Origin: Calliopsis andreniformis
Lineage: Eukaryota > Arthropoda > Insecta > Hymenoptera > Andrenidae
Reading direction: 5' to 3'
NCBI RefSeq assembly: GCF_051401765.1
Contig: NC_135071.1
Coordinates: 14,796,961 to 14,860,960 of the forward strand
DNA: 64,000 nucleotides
In this document: positions 36,243 through 48,552 of the stretch, piece by piece
How the letters are laid out: the number at the start of each line of letters is the position of its first letter
Numbering within the stretch: position 1 is the stretch's first letter
Translations under genes and position numbers: made by a program
The notes under the pieces: generated by a model
Seen by the model: only the letters and a program-made list of their open reading frames with translations
The model's database searches: none
What the model was told of the DNA's origin: nothing

Positions 36243-36712
36243 TTAACCTTTAACTGGTATGGTGTCAGTATTACATGTAGCACAGTGTGATAGAACTACT
36301 GTCATTCCATCATAAAAAATTATAAATCTATGGTCATAAAGCAAAACTACCTAAGTCACAAGTTTTGGTTTTCATATATTAACATTTAAAGTTTTCAACT
36401 TCAGCACTCTTTTATGGACTTGTGTCATCTTCACCTTTTATTTTTAAGTTAAAAAATTCTTTTAATACCCTTTCTTTCCAAAAGAATATATTCTATATTC
36501 TAGATGTCAATTGAGACCTTAAGAACTGAAATATTTAAAAAATATGATATAGGTCTTGTCTTCCAGCGTCAGAAATAAGAATAAACAGAGAATTCACAGC
36601 CTTTCAGTTTATTATTGATTACCTGTAAGTAATTCAATTCTATTTTACCCAGCCAATATTAAAAATGATGTACTATAAATACTGTGGCTGCCCTATATCA
36701 GTTAAGGGTTAA
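36243..36712 (+). mobile_element. piggyBac-like MITE with perfect TTAA flanks
   Basis: TTAA at 36243-36246 and 36709-36712 bracket a 462-bp element beginning CCTTTAACTGGTATGG and ending CCTATATCAGTTAAGGG, inverted with few mismatches. The interior is AT-rich with no open frame of note. The exact TTAA duplication and CCYTTAACT termini fit the piggyBac superfamily; no transposase is present, so it is non-autonomous. Confidence 0.7.
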
Positions 36713-37212
36713 ATAAACTTGTCTGAAAAATTGAACGAAAATATTCGACTCGATTTATTTTCATCTGGGGAAAATCGAAGTCGATCAGGTGCTAATATGG
36801 AGACAGACAGTCCAGTCCAATAAAATCGACAGCGGCGATCGACACAGTCGAAGAATCAGGGGTGGATAGCTCGCGTAATTCCTGTGCGCAAGAAGGGATA
36901 AAGGAGCGGTTAGGCAATACAATTACATTACGTTTATTCTGATCTCGATGCTCGTTGTCCTTCGAACCTCGTGCAGAGTCCACGTGAGTGCTGAGGCGTT
37001 TCGGCCACGTGAGCTTTCGAGAGCTAAAACGGTACTTTTATGGCGCTCAGTGGGGCGGATGCGAGAAAACTCCTAAAATATGGAAACTGTATTTTCTTGC
37101 TTTGATTGTCCTTTTCTAATAGCTGATACGCTAAGCTTTGTAACCAGAGAAACGAAATATGTTTTATTTGAATTTTTTACGAAGAGAAATTCATCTGAAG
37201 TTCAGCTTTTTT

Positions 37213-37345
37213 TACAGTCGAACCTCAATAAATCGAATGTCGAGGGAGAGCTAAAATCTTCGAGTTACAGAGGTTTGATTTATCAGAGCTTTCGAGTAAG
37301 AGAGATTTAATATACGAAAATTTGACTTACAGAGGGTTTGTACTA
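37213..37345 (+). mobile_element. pogo/Tigger-like (Tc1/mariner) terminal fragment
   Basis: TACAGTCGAACCTCAATAA followed by ATCGAATGTCGAGG resembles the ends of pogo/Tigger-type elements (CAGT-GAACCTC-ATAA-TCGAA), next to a TA target. Sub-terminal phrases on the theme GAGTTACAGAGGTTTGA repeat downstream. No opposite end or transposase was found. Confidence 0.55.
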
Positions 37346-37709
37346 GAGTTAATAATTTGCTGATTGTAGTAACTTAAACAGAGGAAAATTCTAGTTCAAC
37401 TTGGAAAGTGTTAGTATTTTAGGTTTCTTCTTAGAACTCATTTTATTTAGAATTTTGCCAAAATTGTGGGAATTATGCATTCGACTAATGACAAAAGACC
37501 TAGAGATGTATGCACTTCTCAATGAGCGTGTAAATTGACAATTAATTATTTGTATCTTAGAACTAGAAGCTTAGAAGTAGAATTTCACGATAGAAAAGTT
37601 CCCTTTCAGTGTCTCATTCTACTTATCAAGTGACTCTTCTTTTATCTCCATCGTTACATCAATAAAATCTTCGTTTTTATCTCATAACAATTCATTTCCC
37701 GTACTCTCC

Positions 37710-37945
37710 GTTTATTGAAATATTCCTCTGAGTTATTTCACCTCTTAAATTAATCAATTTCATCAATTTTATTAATCTCTGCAGTCCCCGATCCAGCGTT
37801 GAACGAAAGTTAATTATCAGAAATTGCAGGGCACGTATCCAGCCCTCTAATTAATAATTTTCCGCGAGGGTTGACGCAGTTTGAAGCACAGCCATGCATC
37901 ACGATTCGTCGTTAATTACCGTCTTAATTAATTTCCCAGCAGCGA
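37710..37945. promoter_or_regulatory. Cluster of TAATTA homeodomain-type words
   Basis: TTAATTATC, CTAATTAATAATT, GTTAATTACC and CTTAATTAATTTCCC occur within about 130 bp (37810-37940), next to repeated TTAATC/ATTAAT words at 37745-37780 and beside a GC-richer segment. Such clusters are typical of homeodomain-bound enhancers, but in AT-rich DNA they also arise by chance. Confidence 0.25.
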
Positions 37946-38490
37946 GTTTGCTCGAAGAATCGGCGGAACGGATATCGAGCGCATCTGACAAAGTTGCCTC
38001 GACTTCGAGCGTTCGCTGTCTTCACGCGCCGCTGACTCTGGCATTAGCGACAAACAATTACGTAGCTATTAGATACAGAATTCTGTTTGCCTCGTTTAAT
38101 TTCCCTTTCGCCACATCTACAGTAGCCCTAAAAAGATTGTACTAACTCAAGCGACGTAATTCTAATTGTTCGATATTTACATTGCCATAGATAAACGTTT
38201 AATTAGTGTAAATATGTGTGCTGAACGTAATGAGAAGTTTATAACGAGGCAATGAGTGTCTCCTGTACATTATCTCCTCATTCATGTTAAAATTGTGGAA
38301 ACTAGGGAATTACATGTAGAAGGTAGAAATGAGAGAGATAAAAAGAAGAATACGCGCTTTTTATATTTACATTCAAGAAATATGTATGTATATACATGCA
38401 TCTTTTTATTTTTTAATCCATACTTTATAAGTTAAACCAATATTACATTCCACATTTTTCACTATTCTAATTCATATGTTGTCATTTATG

Positions 38491-38830
38491 TATCGATACG
38501 ATGAATTGATATTGAATAATTGAATTGAAGAATCGAGTGACCTAAACTGAGTGTTTATCTAATTCTAACAATGACGTCAAAGCTGCAGAATCAGTCTTGA
38601 AAGAGCAATAGGCGAGTCAATATCAGAGTTTTACAAAAAGAGCGATTAAAAGGAGAGGCACTTTAAAGAATACATTGCTAATTGTTATATTTTTATTGTT
38701 GCGTTTTCTCAATTTAATTCTCAATTTAACAATAATTTCAGTTCCTCCTGCGGCTATTCACTTTAAACATATCTTATCGATATTATCAATCTATCGAATT
38801 ATCAATAACTATTATCGATATTTATCGATA
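38491..38830. promoter_or_regulatory. Four TATCGATA octamers (DRE/BEAF-type sites)
   Basis: The palindrome TATCGATA occurs at 38491-38498, 38775-38782, 38813-38820 and 38823-38830, with a partial TATCGA at 38792. In Drosophila this octamer is the DREF core and contains the CGATA word of BEAF-32. The last two are 2 bp apart. Function in this genome is inference. Confidence 0.4.
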
Positions 38831-41796
38831 TCTGTATCAATAGTCACACCTCTCCTACATCCATACGAATAATTTGGTAAATTCAGCACAGTAGATTGTT
38901 TCGAAGATCGAAGATTTTTGCTCGCTGAAAAGATCAGGAACAATCAATTGCGAAGGGAGCACGCGATTTGAAAATACAGAGTGATTCACGGTGTTTTGCA
39001 GCTCGGGTGAAATGGAAAACACGTGAGGAGCATTCGACCTTCGCCTCTGTCAATATACATTCGTCTTTCGCGGGCGTAATATTATTGTTTTAATTTCGCG
39101 ACCGAGTCTTGAAAACACGCTGGTGAAGAGACATGACTAGAGCCCCTGTTATCTCGTCTGGGAACCCCCTCTCCGACGATCGAGCTTTTCGAGAACCTGT
39201 TTTCGTAGTCTTCCTGACGAACACCGCTCGCGAAACGAAGGAAAAATTCTATGGTCACCAGCTTCGACGTCCAACGATTGCCAGCTCTCTTTTTGGATAA
39301 TGCTCGGCGGATGCTGTCTTCCGTTCAAGAGACATGAGAATAACAAGTCGTCTAGAACGAATTCCTGCGACTCTCAGAAACAAAGTTCGACATTTTTGTC
39401 TCAGCCTAGACACGTAAATCTTCCGATTTTTTCTTTTTCTAGAATTCCATAGCTGTTTGCTTAGGTATAACGCACGTTATTGAAACCTTGAGAAATAAGG
39501 ATGTGTGCCTCGGACTGAAATTTTGAGAGGAATAGAGATTGCTATTAGAAACAAGTATGAAGGCACCACTATATCTATATAGGTATAATATTTCCTAATT
39601 CCTAGCTAGCTATATAAACTCAGTCTATATCTAATTAAGAACACGTTCTTGAGGATAGTTTACACAGGGTGATTCCGAAATAATGGTACAAATAATATGA
39701 ATTATCTGACAATTCCTGACACAAAAATAAGTCGAAAATATGAACCACAATTTTTCTATATGGCGCTCCGTTTTGCCAAAAAATCGATTTTAAAAATCAG
39801 AGTAAATAGTGGTCCATATTCCTGTGCCTTTAAATTGAAATTGCTATTAAAACAAAGAATTTGTAATCTCACATGTTAATAAGTAAACTTGAATAAAGAA
39901 AATAGTTCCTCAGTTTCTATATAAAAGTTCTGTTTTTATAAACGATCTTAATCTAAAGGCACAACAGTAGATATAGGTACAGAAATATGGCTAAATTCTA
40001 TTAAGTTTAATCAACTGTAACACCTTCACAATTATCGGCACATAAATATACGTAACCAGTACCAAAGACAATCTTGTATTTCGTATATTTGAGGTTTCAT
40101 TAGCCTGCGTTGAAGCACTTTAATCGCGATCAACCGTGCAGTGCACAACTTTAGCCCAAGCAGTCGCTGGGGACATGAATCGCAGCGGGTCAGGTGATTG
40201 CGCGCGAAGACAAAAGATCCTCCCATCGAGATCCGAGATGTGGGACACGATAATTAATTCCACGCGGCATGACGTAAAAGCCCGCGGAGCTGACTCGCGC
40301 CTGAGCTCGTCGATTGTCATCTGTGTCTCGCGGTGAAAAAAAAAAAAAAAAAATATCGTGTTATTCCGTGCCATCCGTCACACGGAAGAAATTTTTGGTA
40401 AACAGGCTGATAGCCGCAATGCACCGACGAACACGACTTTCGCCGTGAAAACAGACGTCAGGGGAGCTAATTGAGAGATAGCAGACATCGACTGGCGACA
40501 GTCAATAAATTTTTCTCGACGAGCGATGATTTGTTACGTACGATAATTTGTAATGATAATTGCGAGCTGGTGAGCTTGGGATGGGATGTATTTAGCGATG
40601 GCAACAGAAACGTTTCGAGTCTGTATCTGTGATGAAAAATTCGAAACACTTTGAACATGCTTCGAAGCTTAGGCTTGAAAGCCTTGATTGCTTTGGAGTT
40701 TTGGGAGATGCAATAAGTCTTCAGAAATTGGTGATAATTGGAAATTTTAGAAGCATTTCCAATATGTATCTTTGTCGAAGTAGTACTGTTAATATTAAAG
40801 TATTACAGAGAGTTTGAAAAGTTGGAGCTGTCTTTTAAGACTCGAGAGTTTTAGGCTTTGAATCATATTCGAAGTGATTCGAACACCCATCAGTAGCTGT
40901 ATTGAGAGAAATACTGAGGTGTGCGAATTGGTAGGTGTAAATTATGTCAATGCAGTTTTAAAAAGATCTCGAAAACAGTTCTGTTTGTAGAGCTATAATT
41001 AGGCTGGAGAGTACTTCAATTGGATTGCCAAATCTGAAGTCAAATTAATTTGCAATGATAATGGTACCTGCCTATATCTTCTTAAGTTATTGAGGAAAGA
41101 AGATCTGAAATTTTTGGAGATCGTACTAATTGCTTTGTTTTCTCTCTATTTACATGTAGTCTTGTGTGTACAGTATATTCAGGTTTTCTTATGCAGTGGA
41201 ATTTTGAATTTGTATTCGACTTTTATCTTTATTACAATTTTTTTGTATCACCTGATCCTTTGAAACCAAAACAGTCACCACAGTCTATAATTAAAATAGC
41301 TGAGAAATGTTTTTCGTGTTACAAACTTTCTAATATTTAAATTCACTTGATCTTATCGATAATTTATCATTTCTCAATTGGTCGATTCGTACAAGATTGC
41401 AACGACCGTCCTCTCTATTTTTGATCTCGGGAAATACGCGCCAATACGTTTCCTTTCTTTCAAGCTCGCCCTCCTCGGACATCGCGACGTAACGAGGCAG
41501 ACGGTTCTTGGAAGGAATCTGCATATGAACACTGACTGCTCGCTGAAAAACACTTCGGTTTGTAAACTTTTCGGGGAAAAATCGATGCTCCGGAAACGTC
41601 TGAGAGCGCTGCGCCAGTCTTGCAGTTTGATCGCTGCTGAAGTGTTTGGGCTCGCTTAATCTTTCTGGGAACGGTTTAATGGGTTTATGACGTGATCGAG
41701 AATTAGTTTAAGAGTTCAAATACAGAGGTAGCTCACATTTTACGAGCTGCAAACAATCTCACAGCTTATTAACAGTTACCAAATATTATGAAGAAG

Positions 41797-41903
41797 ATAT
41801 AGGGGGATCTGTTTAACTGAAAACTCTCTAATGGGTGCTGGCAATATTTACAATGATAATTGTAAGCATTTAGAATAAATGCTGCTATATTTACAACAAA
41901 ATG
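41797..41903 (+). mobile_element. MITE family B, left part
   Basis: GGGGGATCTGTTTAACTGAA, TAATGGGTGCTGGCAA and GCATTTAGAATAAATGCTGC match family B. The right terminal arm is missing. Confidence 0.6.
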
Positions 41904-42563
41904 TATCTTCAGCAACGTTACCACACGTTTTGCTTGTTTATTTTTCATATGAATCATTTTGTCACTCAGAATGACAACTCAGGATGAATAAAATTCCCGA
42001 GGCAACTAAAATAATTCAGACTTCCTTTACATTTACAAAAGCTATTGTTTACAAGCGTAGGCTCAGTGCTGCGAGCAGGGAGTCTAAATCTGGAGATTAT
42101 GTAGCCGCGTTGCAATACGTTGCAACCTTGCAAGTCGTTTCTGCGAAGGAATTTTTACAAAATTTCGGAAACTTTCCTCCTTCGAAGAGCTAACAATAAG
42201 TGAATGGAGCTCTGCTCGGGGATCCTCTGTCAGTCTTTGCATAACGATGCTGGCTGCCAACGTTACGCCAGCGTCGCTCCCTTCTGTTGGCGAAACAGAA
42301 TTCCCTCTGGCTATTCGGCGTTCCCGTGATCCGAGGGAACGAAGCGTGGCGCCGCGGCGCGCTCCTTTATTTCGCAAGCTCGCTATTTCTGAGTGTCAAA
42401 ATTTAAGGTGCCATTGCACCAGACGCCGACGCCCGCCGACGAAATCAAAGTCGCAAGTGGGTGGCCCCGACTGGGACCAGTTGCTCGAGCTGCCTTTAAG
42501 CGACGTTCACATTGCAATTTTTTGGCTAGGATATTTCTGTAGTTGCGAGACAAGATGACCTGA
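41904..42563. other. Non-coding stretch with a GC-rich island at 42240-42500
   Basis: Plus- and minus-strand frames overlap in the island and lack domains. No other feature seen. Confidence 0.5.
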
Positions 42564-42712
42564 AGCCTTGTTCAGATTAGTCAAGTTACTCGATGTCAGG
42601 TCACTTGGATTGAAGTAGCTCGATGTCAAGTTTGTGTTCACACAAGTCAAGGTAATTGAATTCAAGTGGTTCGAAGTCAAAAGTAACTTGAATTCAAGCT
42701 GTCAGACATTTT
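42564..42712 (+). mobile_element. MITE family C copy, rearranged
   Basis: AAGCCTTGTTCAGATTAGTC opens the copy; GAATTCAAG, TCGAAGTCAA and AACTTGAATTCAAGC repeat several times, but a clean right terminal arm is missing. Likely an internally duplicated, decayed copy. Confidence 0.6.
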
Positions 42713-42784
42713 AAAGAATTAAAATGGTGTTGGAGTTAGTGGTGCATCGTGGTTATTTATAAATGTTAGTAAATAATTTATATT

Positions 42785-43080
42785 TCAGACTATTGTAATA
42801 TGATATATCGATATTTGAATATTCAAATATTTTACAGTTTGGATATTTTAGTATTTAAATACTGGAACTGTTCAAAATTTGAAAATTTGAATAGTTGTAT
42901 TTATATTCTAAAATTTCAGAAGTAGATTGTTTCGATACTTCGAACTTCAAATGTTTGAAATTTCAAAATTTAAATAGTTATTTGGATATTCGAATATTTC
43001 AGAGTTACAAACGTCCTAATAATTAATAGTTCGAAATACTTCCAAACTTAAGACACTGAATGTTTCAAACCTTAAAGATC
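42785..43080. repeat. AT-rich simple block 7
   Basis: AATATTTGAATATTCAAAT and TTTGAAAATTTGAATAG words, mixed orientation. A TATCGATA palindrome sits at 42806. The adjacent 43080-43320 is C/A-rich on the plus strand, with few G or T. Confidence 0.75.
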
Positions 43081-46000
43081 TAGAGCATGTGATCACTCGA
43101 ATATTCAAAAATTCACATATCACCGAAGATAAACACAAAACCTTGAAAACCATAAATCCCACGCGCAAAGGAAACACCAGCAAAACCAGTGGGGCTATCA
43201 ACGCTACCATAACCAACACTTCCGTCCAACCCCAAGGCGCATCCACAAAAAAAAAAGAAATCCCTCCCATAAGAACCCTCTAAACCCTCGAAACCTCTAA
43301 AAATCTCCCCAAAAATGGGCAAACCGTATCCTCACCTCTAATCTCCCATCTCCCATCTCACCTCCCAGCGTTCCATGGTCACAGTGTCAAGTTCACGAGC
43401 GTGTTCCAACTGGCCCGTTATGCACGGCGCTTAAGGGAGGGTATATCGGTATATCACGAAGGCAGATGGTGCGCGCACGTTGATGCAGGATGGCTGCGCG
43501 TGGCTGTGTGGCCAGCAACCCACAGCCACCGCCTAGGACAGGTCAGTGACAAAGCAAGGTCACGTCAAGTGCTTCGGAAGCGGGCACGTCCGCCGAGCCG
43601 ATCCCCCCTCGCCTCGGGGCGAAAAAAGATTTTGGCCACCATCGTCGTCGTACATTTCGATCGGTGACAGGGCAGACCACTCTGAGGTTTCGCAAACGAG
43701 CCAGCCTCGAGGTGAAAAAAAAGCTGCTCGGAGCGTTTTATACTTTAATTTAACCCGAGCCACCGCTAACTGACGCCAGATCGTTGCGAAAATCGAACTG
43801 GTCGCTGGAACGTGCAACCTCCGCGCGATTTCACGACGTCGTTCCGCTGGAGGGCAGCTCGCCTGTTGCCACGAATCGGCGGATAGATAATAGCGCGGCG
43901 GTTTCGGTGGCGCGGGTTACGTAACGATCGGATCGGCTTTAATCGACTGACATCACCGCGGAATGTCTGTCGATATGAACGGTTCGAATGGGGTCGTTGC
44001 ACGTTCAGGAACGCATCGTCGGATTGCCGGGACGGAAATAACTCAAGGAACACGGCTCATAAACTCTGTTGTGCAGCGCAATATTATTCTGCTCGTGCGT
44101 CAACGAGAATAAATCTGCGGGGGCTTTGGATCCTCGAGCCTCTGCCCTGACGCGATCTACGCGGACTTGATGGGTTCACGGCGCTGCTGATCTCTGCGAC
44201 GATAGAAACCTTGGTGTCCTGGTACTGATTGGCTCGCTTTTGGTCAGTTGTTAGATGGTTCCTTCGGTTCCTTTTCGGTGTGAAGGGGTTTTAGAATAGC
44301 TATTTATTGGGTTTTTGTAGTATGGCTGGATGGGTGGGAGTTCTTGAGGTTCTGTAGGTGATTGTGTAACTCAGGCTTTTTGTTTTACAAATACTGAGTT
44401 GCTGGCATGGTTTGTTAAGTGGAATTTTAAGCATTAATTTTTGGTAATAATTTCCTATATTTTTCATATTTTCTGCGTCTTCTGTTTTCCACATTCTCCA
44501 CATTTCTCACATGTTCCACAAACCCAATTTGTCAATTTATACAGCATTCTATGAACGACTGACTTTTACTCATAAGTTCAAGTCTCGCACCTTCGCAATT
44601 GACCCCGAAGTAATCCACTCGGTTGGCTTCTGTTAAAGAAGCCGCAGGTTCAGCGTATTTTCGTAGATTCCTTAGCGCGTTAATATTTATGCAACGTGTT
44701 TACGACGTTTTGTACAGATTCAAAACACGACGTCGTTTTAGAGGAATATTTAAATGAGTTCACTTCTCCTGCGTCCGGTGTTTTTATCGCGACTTTGGCT
44801 ATTTTCAGACTTTACGACTTCTGTATACGATCGCCGCGAACGTAGGGTACAATCGTTGGATTTATGCCGTGATTATAGTAATTGCTAGTATGATTCAGGC
44901 GGTATATTATTTGTAGCAAACGTTCTGACTTAAAAATGTATCGTAAATCTGACAGAATGATATTGATAGTGGGAAACGTATAACGTGGGTGGGATTTTAG
45001 TAGCGTGAACCATTGCTGAAGACCCAAGACCTTTGGAATGTTTCGAGAACGTCTGCTTCGAGAATAGGTGGAGAAGTTCATGCAAGGTGTCGTAAGAATG
45101 AATGATTGATGTTGTAGATAATGTCGTTTGTTTGTATTTATGCTACTCTATATTTAGTCTTTGGGTTTGTCGAAGTAACACTTGTCCAATTTCACTCACA
45201 GAAACACTTGTTCTATAGCTAACAATACATCAGTTGATCACTTTGCTGTTCTATCTCCACGCCATATTTCCTGGAAATATCTCCCACCTTTGAATAGTTC
45301 TATAAGGTCATGTTTGTGTACCGTGACACTTGACCTATGACCGTCCTAAGTTTTTAGAAAATTCTTTGGCCACAGAATACGAAATTCATTTAAGTTGTTC
45401 AAATATTGAGTGACTAATATTTCAGGATCTTCTGTATTTATTTCTTTTCTATATTCTATATTTAAAAAACAATTGTTCAGTGTCTCTGTCATGTTCTGTA
45501 TGGGTTTCACTATGTTACAAATTTTTATAAGTATTATATAAAAAGATAAACTTGCTTTGGTTCTTCTGAAACTACTGAACCGATTTGGAAAATTGTTTCA
45601 CTGTTTAAAAGGTTATTTCTTGACACAGGCTATATCTCATATTGTACTACGCTCTGGTAACAAAAGAATATTGATCCACGCAGAAAAAGTATCTTGGACC
45701 TAGCATCGATCCACGTATCACATGTCATGCGAAATCTTTAAATACTCCTTTACTATATCTGTGCTATTTTTAAAACATTAAACAGCGTTTCAGTCAATCC
45801 AGACAAGCGAAGCTAGCGAAAACGAATCTTTTTTCTAAAAAAATTACAGAACTTGACAGAGGTGGTTTCTGTTACCCAATTGATATGCTTACGAGGATCT
45901 CATTCCCATCACTGACGTCTTCTCGTGAGCGCCGAATGAAGTGCGTAGACGGCCGAGTAAACAACTTCAAGACAATCGTTCAATATGCAGACGCGCTAAA

Positions 46001-46620
46001 AATATTCGCAAAAAATAACTGCGCCCGAAATTACGTCTTCGTTCTCTGACCACGGTTTGCGCCGTCCACTCTCGACCCCCAGCCAAAAAACAGCTGCAGG
46101 ACAGGCGTCTGAGCGCTTCCATGAGCGTCGAGATTTTTCTTGCGTCGAACCTCAAACCTCCACGTTAAATGTGATCGATATCTGCATGATCCTCGAAAAA
46201 ATATGTACTACTCCTAGCGAGGAGTTTTTGATTAAACGCAATAATACGAAGTTAGTTAAAAATATGGCAGTTCTCGAAAATATAAAATACTACCAAACCC
46301 ATATAATATTCCTATATGTTTCATACTCATACGATATTATTTTACATTTCCAAAATTACAATATAGGTTAAATCGAAAATTTTTTGTCAAGGATAGTACC
46401 TACAGGGTGCCACAGAAATAGGTGAGCAATAAAAATAAACACACATCAGCCCCATTAAGCCTAGCATGGATTATTATTCGCCAGGCCACGCTCGAAAGCT
46501 CGAAATACTCGCGATCGTGTTTTCATTCATTTCCCATTCGAGACCCCTGCACGAACACAGCCTCTGAATGAAACCAGGCGGAATGGAGGAGCTTCCGACA
46601 TGGAGATCAGCTCTGCATAA
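43081..46620. other. Non-coding stretch with a CpG island at 43380-44200
   Basis: The C/A-rich strand at 43080-43320 yields hydrophobic minus-strand frames purely from composition. The island has overlapping frames without domains, plus two AGGTCA words (43540-43545 and 43557-43562). The rest is AT-rich. A solo TACAGGGTGCCACAG end lies at 46401. Confidence 0.45.
45560..45670 (+). mobile_element. Possible dispersed-repeat fragment
   Basis: CTTCTGAAACTACTGAACCG followed by ATTTGGAAAA, a TTTCACTGTTTAAAAGG phrase and GGCTATAT resembles a phrase I recall from repetitive DNA of many arthropods. No ends were found here. The resemblance is from memory and needs a search. Confidence 0.3.
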
Positions 46621-46712
46621 AGCCTTGTTCAGATTAGTTAAATTACTGGAATTCAAGCAGCTTGAACCAAAGTGATTTGAAGCGATTTGAAGCGATTTGA
46701 CCAATGTGAACG
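46621..46712 (+). mobile_element. MITE family C, short copy
   Basis: AGCCTTGTTCAGATTAGTTA followed by ATTACTGGAATTCAAGC starts the copy; GACCAATGTGAACG near 46700 resembles a decayed right end. An 11-bp tandem (GATTTGAAGC) lies inside at 46674-46700. Confidence 0.65.
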
Positions 46713-48114
46713 TGTCATTTTGTTATTACTATGATCTTCTACCCACTCTGTCTTTTTAATAGACACTACTGTTCTCTATAGTCGTGCAGACCTTCTCACA
46801 GTCGACAGTCGAATTTGCGATTAGCAGTCCCGTTGGATCGTACACAGCGCGATCGCCTCCGCGAGCGCAATTAACGCTCGTTATAACAGTACATACGCAA
46901 GGTTCTCCGTTCGAGGATTAGCTTTTACGTAAGCCCGACGAATTATGTATGCGTCGGTCTGAAAATTATATAAAACTGTTTTACATACTGGCCACGATCG
47001 AAACGGGCGAAAACACATGATCGAGGTGCACGTGACCGATCGGTATCGCCGCGAGGCAGTTTCTAGCGCGGCTGTCGATAGGTCCTGCAGCGCTGCCGAA
47101 ACTATTTTCGAGCAGGTCACTCGTCGATCTTGATCGCGAGAGGCGGATAGAATCGACGCTATAAATATCGCCGCGGGATGGGCGACGCTTTTCTTGAAAA
47201 ACAGAAACAAACGGAGCCGATCTTGGCTCGTTTTTGACACGCTTGTGTAACTTTCGCGCTCGAAACCTTTGTGCAAGCCTCGCCGCGATCCGCTTTCCTG
47301 GAATTCATTCGCGATGGTATGCAAATTCGTTCGACTGTTTTGCGAAACGAAGTTGCATCGAGACGCAATGACGTCTTGGATTTTGATTTCTGCATATCGC
47401 ACCTGCCACTTTGTCGCTGGCTGGTCTCGTTCAGAGGACGGATAAAAACGCTCTTATCAGTTTCCTAGGAGTGAAGAAACGTTTTTAAATTCTGCCTGTG
47501 ATATTTGGTAACGTCAGACTAATGTGTGACTTTTGGATTTTTGGTCTGTGGTTTTGTCGTGCAATATTCTCTGAAAATACGTGGGATGAGTCATCTAATC
47601 GGATCACTTAAATTATATAGCTTGTAAAATAGTAGCAGTTTCGATAAGTGATTTGATCAGCGGTAAATACTTTTCTAAATGTTATACCTTACGTTTAAAA
47701 GCTTCAAGACGAATTTTATATTTGCATAACAAATAAAAGAGAACTAAATAGCTTTTTTGGTACTATTAAAGAAAAAAATTGAAAATTTTATGATATTATC
47801 ATTTGCAGAAATATGATTAATAATATTCTTAATGAAAGTGCATATTTGATGCATACAAGTGCATAAGATATATCTTCAATATTTATACAAATGATAATGA
47901 CGAATATCAGACTTTAGCCTTATCAGCTTATAAATTAAAATATGAAAATTGAATGTCAATGTCGAGATACAAAATCGATATTTTTAATATCTAATATTAT
48001 TCATGTAAATATTACAAAATCGATCAGAGATACACATCGTATATCTTATCAGACGTTGATTGAAATGCACAATTAAATGATCATAATATAAACATGCAAT
48101 ATTGCATTTCAAAA
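46713..48114. other. Non-coding stretch with a GC-rich island at 46800-47460
   Basis: The island carries a 173-codon minus-strand frame (46881-47402) overlapped by others in different registers; no domain or hydrophobic pattern is recognised. AT-rich DNA follows. Confidence 0.5.
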
Positions 48115-48225
48115 AATAAGATACACAGATATTTCAAATTTTCAAGTATTTAAAATACAATTCTTCAATTGATTAAATGTTCCAATCTTGAATGTTCAAA
48201 CTTTCAAATATTCAAAAATTCAAAT
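48115..48225. repeat. AT-rich simple block 8
   Basis: TTCAAATATTCAAAAATTC and related words in minus-strand orientation, directly abutting the family I copy at 48226. Confidence 0.7.
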
Positions 48226-48552
48226 ACATATACAACATTTATTTTCATAAAAATTTGTTCCAAAGAATTACTAAATAAATAATTATTATCTATTTCGATA
48301 TTTACACCTGAAATTTAATAGCTGATAGTGAGACACAATTTAAACGATCATCTATTGTTTCTTTTACATATGTTACTTTAAGAACTAAGTTATAATTTAA
48401 TTATTACTATTCCTACACTTTTTCCAACAACAAATAGAAGATGATACACCCATTTTCATATGAACACCAAAAACATTCTTGTATCTGGTTAATATTTTCG
48501 TGTATACGTCAAAAAAGAACCATGCTTCTTACTCTTAAGTGATCAGGAACTG
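48226..48552 (+). mobile_element. TIR element family I, copy lacking its left end
   Basis: Matches 35508-35853 collinearly: ATAAAAATTTGTTCCA, ATTTACACCTGAAATTTA, TAGTGAGACA, AAGAACTAAGTT, and TTACTCTTAAGTGATCAG at the right end. The left terminal repeat is replaced by the simple AT block, and the right end stops at GATCAGGAACTG. Confidence 0.75.

Larger units (their letters stand above)
37346..41796. other. Long non-coding stretch, possible regulatory DNA at 37.7-38.9 kb
   Basis: AT-rich with modest islands at 37790-38060, 38990-39350 and 40100-40330. An A18 run lies at 40336-40353. A solo TACACAGGGTGATTCC end occurs at 39661. The frames here (for example 37894-38145 and 40120-40374) have no domain. 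The clustered TAATTA words and TATCGATA octamers are listed separately. Confidence 0.45.

Noticed and set aside
37894..38145. 83-codon plus-strand frame beside the TAATTA cluster
   Set aside because: No domain; composition changes across the frame and no splice sites bound it.
40336..40353. A18 run as a retroposon tail
   Set aside because: No retroposon body, target-site duplication or promoter motif upstream; probably a simple homopolymer.
43016..43270. Hydrophobic 84-codon minus-strand frame resembling a membrane segment
   Set aside because: The minus strand is G/T-rich here, which by itself yields Val, Leu, Phe, Trp and Gly codons; a run of Ts makes the FFF segment.
43979..43995. tRNA B-box-like GGTTCGAATGG
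   Set aside because: No matching A box, no cloverleaf and no terminator at the right distance.
46881..47402. 173-codon minus-strand frame
   Set aside because: GC-rich island, no domain, other registers also open.
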